From Bifidobacterium breve (GTDB taxonomy: Bacteria > Actinomycetota > Acidimicrobiia > Acidimicrobiales > Ilumatobacteraceae): a DNA stretch of 10,695 nucleotides. Of the stretch, positions 6,553-10,695 are shown in pieces. Positions within the stretch are counted from its first letter, which is position 1. Every line of letters starts with the position of its first letter. The notes under the pieces were generated by a model. That model was not told the origin of the DNA and searched no databases. It saw nothing but the letters and a program-made list of their open reading frames with translations. The stretch is taken from contig CAMBPP010000040.1 in assembly GCA_945869715.1 (NCBI GenBank), positions 1 to 10,695 on the forward strand. Reading direction: 5' to 3'. A program made the position numbers and the translations under genes.

Positions 6553-7379
6553 AATTCGTGGGCAAAATATGGCCGCGACTCTACATCGCAATAGCAATTG
6601 TATTTTTTGCTGCTCCGCTCTTGTCAATGGCTCGCTTTGCCTTCCAACGCATACCCGTCATCTCTCTTGGAAAGGACAACTTGTTCAAACGTTGGACCAT
6701 TGACGGACTTCTCACAACTTTGCGTGACCCGGAATTTGCACATTCTCTCTCAGTAAGCCTGAAGGTTGCATTTTTCACAGTTCTTGTACTTCTTTTTCTT
6801 ATGGTCCCCACAACGTTGTGGGTGCACTTGTCGGCACCACGCTGGCGCGGAGTAGTAGAAACCGTGACAATTCTCCCTTACGTTGTTCCACCTATTGCCC
6901 TGGTTGTAGGCGTGAGTGGCACATACAGGTCTATTGCACCATGGTTTTTGGCAAGCAATTACTCGCTTGTTCCCTTCTACGCAATACTTGCGATGCCATT
7001 CACATTCAGGTCGCTTGACGTTGGCATCAAGGCGCTCGACTTACGCACCTTGGTTGATGCCGCTAAGTCGCTTGGTGCATCATCTGGCCGTGTGATGTGG
7101 AATGTTCTCCTTCCCAACCTTCGTACCAGCCTCATTAACGCCGCATTTCTAACGATCACGGTAGTGCTTGGTGAATTCACTATCGCATCACTTCTTTTAA
7201 AGCGAACGCTGCCGATGTATATGGCTCAAGCTCAAGGCAGCGAACCGCAGGGGGCTTTAGGCCTAGGCCTCTTAATTCTCGTTCTCACAACAATCTTGTT
7301 CACATTGGTCAGCATTATTCGCAAAAAAGATTCAACAAATATCAACGCGAAAAATATTAATAGTGGGATGGTTCCATAA
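6549..7379 (+). CDS. ABC transporter permease, second subunit
   Basis: The partner channel subunit of the same importer, with 276 residues and about six membrane helices from LYIAIAIVFFAAPLLSMARFAF onward. The ATPase-docking loop reads DAAKSLGASSGRVMWNVLLP (from D170), the EAA motif with Asp in place of Glu. The start is the ATG that overlaps the first permease stop (ATGA, 6549-6552). The frame stays open upstream to 6474, but that extension (DDHHHAHHND) only reads the previous gene out of frame. The stop overlaps the ATPase start by one base (TAATG), another coupled junction. Two separate permease genes with one ATPase and one receptor is the layout of the iron/polyamine/aminoethylphosphonate importer group. 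Confidence 0.9.
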   Translation: MKFVGKIWPRLYIAIAIVFFAAPLLSMARFAFQRIPVISLGKDNLFKRWTIDGLLTTLRDPEFAHSLSVSLKVAFFTVLVLLFLMVPTTLWVHLSAPRWRGVVETVTILPYVVPPIALVVGVSGTYRSIAPWFLASNYSLVPFYAILAMPFTFRSLDVGIKALDLRTLVDAAKSLGASSGRVMWNVLLPNLRTSLINAAFLTITVVLGEFTIASLLLKRTLPMYMAQAQGSEPQGALGLGLLILVLTTILFTLVSIIRKKDSTNINAKNINSGMVP

Positions 7380-8335
7380 TGAGTGCTCTCGAATTTGTCA
7401 ACGTCTCTAAATCATTTGGCGATGTCAACGCCCTCAGCAATTTCACTATTGCATTGGAACAAGGTGAGCTTGTCTCGTTACTTGGCCCAAGTGGTTGCGG
7501 AAAAACAACTGCACTGCGCATCGCTGCAGGCTTCGAAACCTCAGATACAGGCTCAATACTTCTTGGCTCAACAAACATCATCGGGCTCCCCGCCCATCAA
7601 CGACGCATGGGAATGGTGTTTCAGAGTTACAGCCTGTTTCCGCACCTCAACATTAGAGACAATGTGGCATTCGGGCTCAAAGTAGGTGGTGTGCCTGGTG
7701 ACGTACGGAAGAAGCGCGCCGAAGAAATGCTCGACCTTGTGCGACTATCTGATTTAGGGCATCGCATGCCACATCAAATTTCGGGTGGGCAGCAACAGCG
7801 CGTAGCCCTTGCAAGGGCCCTTGCGACCGAACCCCATGTGCTGTTACTTGATGAGCCCCTGAGTGCTCTTGACGCCAAAATAAGAGTTGAGGTACGCGAC
7901 GAGATTCGCCGGCTTAACAGAGACCTTGGTGTCACCACAATGTTTGTTACACACGACCAAGATGAAGCGATGAGCATCTCCGATCGTATTTGCGTGATGG
8001 ATAATGGAGTTATTGAACAAATCGGTAGCCCGCGAAACGTATACAACAACCCAGCAACTTCATTTGTGGCTCATTTCGTTGGAAGTATTAACTCACTTCC
8101 TAGGGGAAACACTCGTGTGCTTATTCGTCCCGAGAACTTGGTATTAGCAACACATGACGAGAGTGCTCAATGGCGCGGAGCCGTCACAGACATCACCTTC
8201 GTCGGTGCATTCACTAAGATTGCAGTAGTTTTAGACAATGACAAAAGTTCTGTGTCGGTGTTAGCAATCTCTTCACAAATCGACCACAACATTGCAATTG
8301 GAAAAAACATTGGAATCAATGAGGAAATACGATGA
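7379..8335 (+). CDS. ABC transporter ATP-binding protein of the phosphonate-type importer
   Basis: Hydrolyses ATP at the cytoplasmic face to drive import through the two permeases. All nucleotide-binding motifs are intact: Walker A GPSGCGKTT (36-44), Q-loop with Q82 in GMVFQSYSLFPHL, signature ISGGQQQRVALARAL (134-148), Walker B LLLDEP (155-160), D-loop SALD (162-165) and switch histidine H192. The sequence belongs to the PotA/FbpC/PhnT-like group. Residues after about 235 form a short TOBE-type regulatory domain, recognisable by VLIRPENL. At 318 aa it is shorter than the usual 340-370, so that domain is reduced. The start is coupled to the upstream permease (TAATG), and the stop overlaps the dioxygenase start (ATGA). 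The transporter and catabolic enzymes are therefore likely translated from one message. Confidence 0.93.
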   Translation: MSALEFVNVSKSFGDVNALSNFTIALEQGELVSLLGPSGCGKTTALRIAAGFETSDTGSILLGSTNIIGLPAHQRRMGMVFQSYSLFPHLNIRDNVAFGLKVGGVPGDVRKKRAEEMLDLVRLSDLGHRMPHQISGGQQQRVALARALATEPHVLLLDEPLSALDAKIRVEVRDEIRRLNRDLGVTTMFVTHDQDEAMSISDRICVMDNGVIEQIGSPRNVYNNPATSFVAHFVGSINSLPRGNTRVLIRPENLVLATHDESAQWRGAVTDITFVGAFTKIAVVLDNDKSSVSVLAISSQIDHNIAIGKNIGINEEIR

Positions 8336-9093
8336 ATCTCACTACAGAACAACTAGAACATTTTAGTTACAGAGGCTGGCTTCTCGTTGACACACTTTCA
8401 GCAGCCGAAACTTCCGAAGTTAAAAGTTGGGTAACCGATATTGCCTCGTGGTCTGACGACGACGGTGAATGGTTGCATTACAGGGAGCTCACTGAATATG
8501 GGCCGAAACTCTGCAGAACTGAAAATTTCACGCCATTTCATTCGGGCATGTATCACTTCCTGCGCGGTGGCCAAATGGTCGAGGTTGCTTCTGCACTGCT
8601 CAACAGCGAGGCCGTGCTTTATAAAGAAAAGATCAACTACAAACTTACCGGTGGAGCTGGATACTCCCCGCATCAAGACGCACCCGCTTATCGTTTCATA
8701 GAAACCCACATTTCGTGCATGGTTGCAGTTGATGACGCCACTGAAGAAAATGGTTGTCTTGAAGTTGTCTCTGGCCTACATCACGAAATCTTGCCAATGG
8801 ACAATAAGGGGTGTATTGACCCAACACTTGTTGCCACATTCCATTGGATGACCGTTCCTCTACAGGCTGGCCAAACATTGTGGTTTCACTCGCGCACCCC
8901 ACACCGCAGCGGGCCAAATAACTCGCAAAATGATCGACGCGCTCTCTACCCAACCTATAACGCCCTCAGCGAAGGTGACCTGCGCAGTCGCTACTACGAG
9001 CAAAAGCTCAAAGAGTTTGCTGAATCTAAAGAAAATAACGAATCTGTACGTGTATCACTTATCGGAGATTTTGAAGGGAAACCCGTTCAATGA
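8332..9093 (+). CDS. phnY: PhyH-family Fe(II)/2-oxoglutarate dioxygenase, PhnY-like
   Basis: Predicted to hydroxylate the carbon next to phosphorus, using O2, Fe(II) and 2-oxoglutarate. Characterised PhnY turns 2-aminoethylphosphonate into (R)-2-amino-1-hydroxyethylphosphonate, the substrate of PhnZ. The phytanoyl-CoA dioxygenase fold is shown by YKEKINYKLTGGAGYSPHQD (97-116). The iron ligands are H114 and D116, with the distal H191 in TPHRSGPNNS, and R202 or R203, 11-12 residues later, is placed to bind 2-oxoglutarate. Length, 253 aa, fits the family. The protein is cytosolic, with no signal peptide. The start overlaps the ATPase stop (ATGA), and the stop overlaps the phnZ-like start (ATGA). 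PhyH proteins have diverse substrates, so the specific assignment depends on the PhnZ-like partner. A PhnY*-like role on methylphosphonate is an alternative. Confidence 0.78.
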   Translation: MNLTTEQLEHFSYRGWLLVDTLSAAETSEVKSWVTDIASWSDDDGEWLHYRELTEYGPKLCRTENFTPFHSGMYHFLRGGQMVEVASALLNSEAVLYKEKINYKLTGGAGYSPHQDAPAYRFIETHISCMVAVDDATEENGCLEVVSGLHHEILPMDNKGCIDPTLVATFHWMTVPLQAGQTLWFHSRTPHRSGPNNSQNDRRALYPTYNALSEGDLRSRYYEQKLKEFAESKENNESVRVSLIGDFEGKPVQ

Positions 9094-9641
9094 ACGAATT
9101 TATCCACCACATTCATAATATTTATAGCCAATTTGGAAACAGTAAATACGACGAATTAATTACCCAAACTGAACATGCCACCCAGTGCGCTGCACTGGCA
9201 AAAGCATCGGGAGCGAGCCCGGATCTCACTATTGCGGCCCTGCTACATGATATTGGGCACCTCTTGGTCTTGGCACAAGGAAACGGCGTAGCCGACTTGA
9301 GTGTTGATGACGAACACGAAGCACTTGGCGCCCGGCACCTTGCGGCTCATTTCCCCAGTGGAGTCACCGCACCAATTGCACTACATGTTGCTGCAAAACG
9401 TTTCCTTTGCACTGCAGACGATACTTATTTTGACCAACTTTCTATTGGATCCGTTCGCAGCCTGGAAAAGCAAGGCGGCTTAATGACTCATCAGGAAGTG
9501 ATGCGTTTTGAACGCTCACCACACTTTTCTAGCGCAGTAGAACTACGACGCTGGGACGAAGCAGCTAAAGATGAGCACATCGTCGTGGACCCGTTCGACT
9601 CATATCTTGAAATGATGGAGAGCATCATTACTTCAAAGTAA
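9090..9641 (+). CDS. phnZ: HD-domain di-iron oxygenase, PhnZ-like
   Basis: Predicted to cleave the C-P bond of a 1-hydroxyalkylphosphonate with O2 at a mixed-valence Fe(II)/Fe(III) centre. Characterised PhnZ gives glycine and phosphate from 2-amino-1-hydroxyethylphosphonate. At 183 aa it is family length. From memory of the PhnZ sequence, its iron ligands H34, H58, D59, H80, H104 and D161 match H29, H53-D54 (in LLHDIGH), H76, H99 and D156 here. Substrate-binding H62, K108, S126 and R158 match H57, K103, S121 and R153, and E27, near the substrate amine, matches E22. The lid tyrosine Y24 has a counterpart, Y20, but one residue closer to the glutamate. The family is otherwise known as the phosphonate-operon HDIG protein. 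The gene is coupled to the dioxygenase (ATGA), and its last 14 bases overlap the end of apbE on the other strand. Confidence 0.88.
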   Translation: MNEFIHHIHNIYSQFGNSKYDELITQTEHATQCAALAKASGASPDLTIAALLHDIGHLLVLAQGNGVADLSVDDEHEALGARHLAAHFPSGVTAPIALHVAAKRFLCTADDTYFDQLSIGSVRSLEKQGGLMTHQEVMRFERSPHFSSAVELRRWDEAAKDEHIVVDPFDSYLEMMESIITSK

Positions 9642-10350
9642 AGGCTGTGTAGTCAGGGAACTTCTCCACCCATTCAATACCAGCGTCACCTAAAGCAAAA
9701 CCGATGGTGGCAAACGCATCTGCCCACATGAGGTGCGGACCAATAACCGTCATTGAAGAAAATTGTGTAGATGCGGGTTGAGCATCTTTACCCCAAATAT
9801 GTTTGCCGCGCTCTGCAGCACCAGAAGTAGCAACGGCCCAATTTTCCGGAATATCAACATAACTACGAATACGTGATGCATCGTGCGGGTCGACTACTCC
9901 TACACGCCATTTCTCGCCTGTGGCTTGCATGCCATGAGTTTGAATATCGCCACCAATGCGTAGATAAAAATTCTGCAGACCAGCCTCGGCCAGCAAACTT
10001 GCCGCACGTTCGGCCGCCCAACCTTTTACAAAACCCGCAGGGTCAATAGACCCGTTGGGTCTTCTTGCGTTGAATACGCCGTCACTTAAGTGCTCAAGCC
10101 ATGTACACGCATCGAGCACCTCCACCACATCTGGCGAAGCATCAAGCATGTGCAGTTCACCAGTGTTAATGCGTGAGATCTCACTCGTCGGCAAAAATGT
10201 AGAAAACCGATCTTCAATATCACGAAGAAATGCGCCCACCGATTCCCACGCCACATCAGCAGTTTCTTGAGGAACCACATCGGCTATATGCACGCTCACA
10301 GCGGTGCCCATAGCTTTCGCTGCGAATTTGAAGCGTGCTTCAGCGCTCAT
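9628..10350 (-). CDS. apbE: ApbE: FAD:protein FMN transferase
   Basis: Transfers FMN from FAD to a threonine or serine of target flavoproteins through a phosphoester bond, with Mg2+. Family landmarks are all present: KAMGT near residue 12, DRFSTFLPTSEISRIN (48-63), DPAGFVKGWAAE, the flavin-binding LRIGGDIQTHG, VATSGAAERGKHIWG, and the metal-binding WADAFATIGFALG near the C-terminus. At 240 aa it is shorter than typical ApbE proteins (280-330). It starts directly with the enzyme fold, with no signal peptide or lipobox, so it looks cytoplasmic. Its ATG shares one base with the stop of the upstream FMN-binding protein (TAATG on the minus strand), so the two are translationally coupled, and that protein is the obvious target. 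The gene is convergent with the phnZ-like gene. Confidence 0.93.
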   Translation of the reverse strand: MSAEARFKFAAKAMGTAVSVHIADVVPQETADVAWESVGAFLRDIEDRFSTFLPTSEISRINTGELHMLDASPDVVEVLDACTWLEHLSDGVFNARRPNGSIDPAGFVKGWAAERAASLLAEAGLQNFYLRIGGDIQTHGMQATGEKWRVGVVDPHDASRIRSYVDIPENWAVATSGAAERGKHIWGKDAQPASTQFSSMTVIGPHLMWADAFATIGFALGDAGIEWVEKFPDYTAFTLK

Positions 10351-10695
10351 TACGCAGGGTGAGCGTCAAGAATTGCTTGCAGCCCGGCGGTGTATGCACG
10401 CCATGAATCGGTTGCTCCCGACACAACCGTAATTTGGGCATTCCCCGCCTCTACGGCTTCTTGGTTGTATGTAGGCAACGCAGATTGGTTAATACTTAAC
10501 GATTTATCATCTTCGTTTGGATAGTTCAAAATAGTCACATTGCACAGAACATTTTTCTTTGTAAAAGATGCCTGTAGCTGCAGACTTCCCCACTTGAACA
10601 CGGCAGTTGGACCAGTGACAACATCGCCATCACAAGTGCCTGACCCTTCTACCGATATCACTGGACTCGGTGCAAGAGTTGTATTTGTTGCCAAG
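10350..10695 (-). CDS. FMN-binding domain protein, 5'-truncated by the window edge
   Basis: The C-terminal 114 or so residues of a protein that continues beyond the window. The TTG near 10692 is the only start-like codon and is probably internal. The end has the FMN_bind signature: a short strand (AQITVV), then SGATDSWRAYTAGLQAILD. This matches the S-G-A-T-(S/T)-like site where ApbE-type enzymes attach FMN. The likely flavinylated threonine is encoded at 10410-10412. The preceding segment, rich in Ser, Thr and Asn with two cysteines (TCDGD and VLCNV), suggests an exported or membrane-anchored domain, but the N-terminus is not visible. The probable role is covalent-flavin electron transfer, as in actinobacterial ferric-reductase-like and Nqr/Rnf-like systems. 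Which of these applies cannot be decided here. Coupling to apbE supports the assignment. Confidence 0.75.
   Translation of the reverse strand, partial: LATNTTLAPSPVISVEGSGTCDGDVVTGPTAVFKWGSLQLQASFTKKNVLCNVTILNYPNEDDKSLSINQSALPTYNQEAVEAGNAQITVVSGATDSWRAYTAGLQAILDAHPA

Noticed and set aside
123..9641. Functional link between glycine released by the PhnY/PhnZ route and folD or ino1 nearby
   Set aside because: Glycine can feed one-carbon metabolism, but folD and ino1 are separated from the operon by other genes and a divergent promoter. No glycine-cleavage gene is present.
8332..9641. TmpA/TmpB pathway for trimethylaminoethylphosphonate
   Set aside because: TmpA is a butyrobetaine-hydroxylase-like protein. 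The dioxygenase here is of the PhyH type, and the HD protein keeps the PhnZ amine-site glutamate, so PhnY/PhnZ fits better.

Overview
The window reads as chromosomal DNA of an actinobacterium of moderate GC content. Three things suggest this: a long actinobacterial-type inositol-3-phosphate synthase, a DUF3054 membrane protein, and an ApbE gene paired with a small FMN-binding protein. An Acidimicrobiia-like or other aquatic lineage is my best guess, but no rRNA or marker gene here proves it. Genes are tightly packed, with no rRNA, tRNA, insertion sequence or CRISPR array, and no gene-free stretch over 300 bases.

Left part (1-4298): the 3' end of a probable TetR-type regulator (+), abutting folD (-). 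Next is a short divergent promoter region carrying a repeated motif, then ino1 (+). The convergent ino1 and MFS-transporter genes share a terminator-like hairpin. A second divergent region separates the MFS gene from a small DUF3054 membrane protein (+).

Central part (4374-9641, +): a six-gene block that forms one system. It encodes a lipoprotein substrate-binding protein, two permeases and an ATPase of an ABC importer, then a PhyH-type Fe(II)/2-oxoglutarate dioxygenase resembling PhnY and an HD-domain mixed-valence di-iron oxygenase resembling PhnZ. From the first permease onward every junction overlaps by 1 or 4 bases (ATGA or TAATG). PhnY and PhnZ together are known to cleave the C-P bond of 2-aminoethylphosphonate oxidatively, giving glycine and phosphate. 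The block therefore looks like a complete import-and-mineralise unit for an aminophosphonate or related phosphonate. A perfect 14-bp hairpin lies between the binding-protein gene and the permeases and probably sets their expression ratio. It also argues that the first permease starts later than its longest reading frame.

Right part (9628-10695, -): apbE (FAD:protein FMN transferase), translationally coupled to an upstream, window-truncated FMN-binding-domain protein that carries the likely flavinylation site. These genes run convergent to the phosphonate block, and the phnZ-like and apbE 3' ends overlap by 14 bases.
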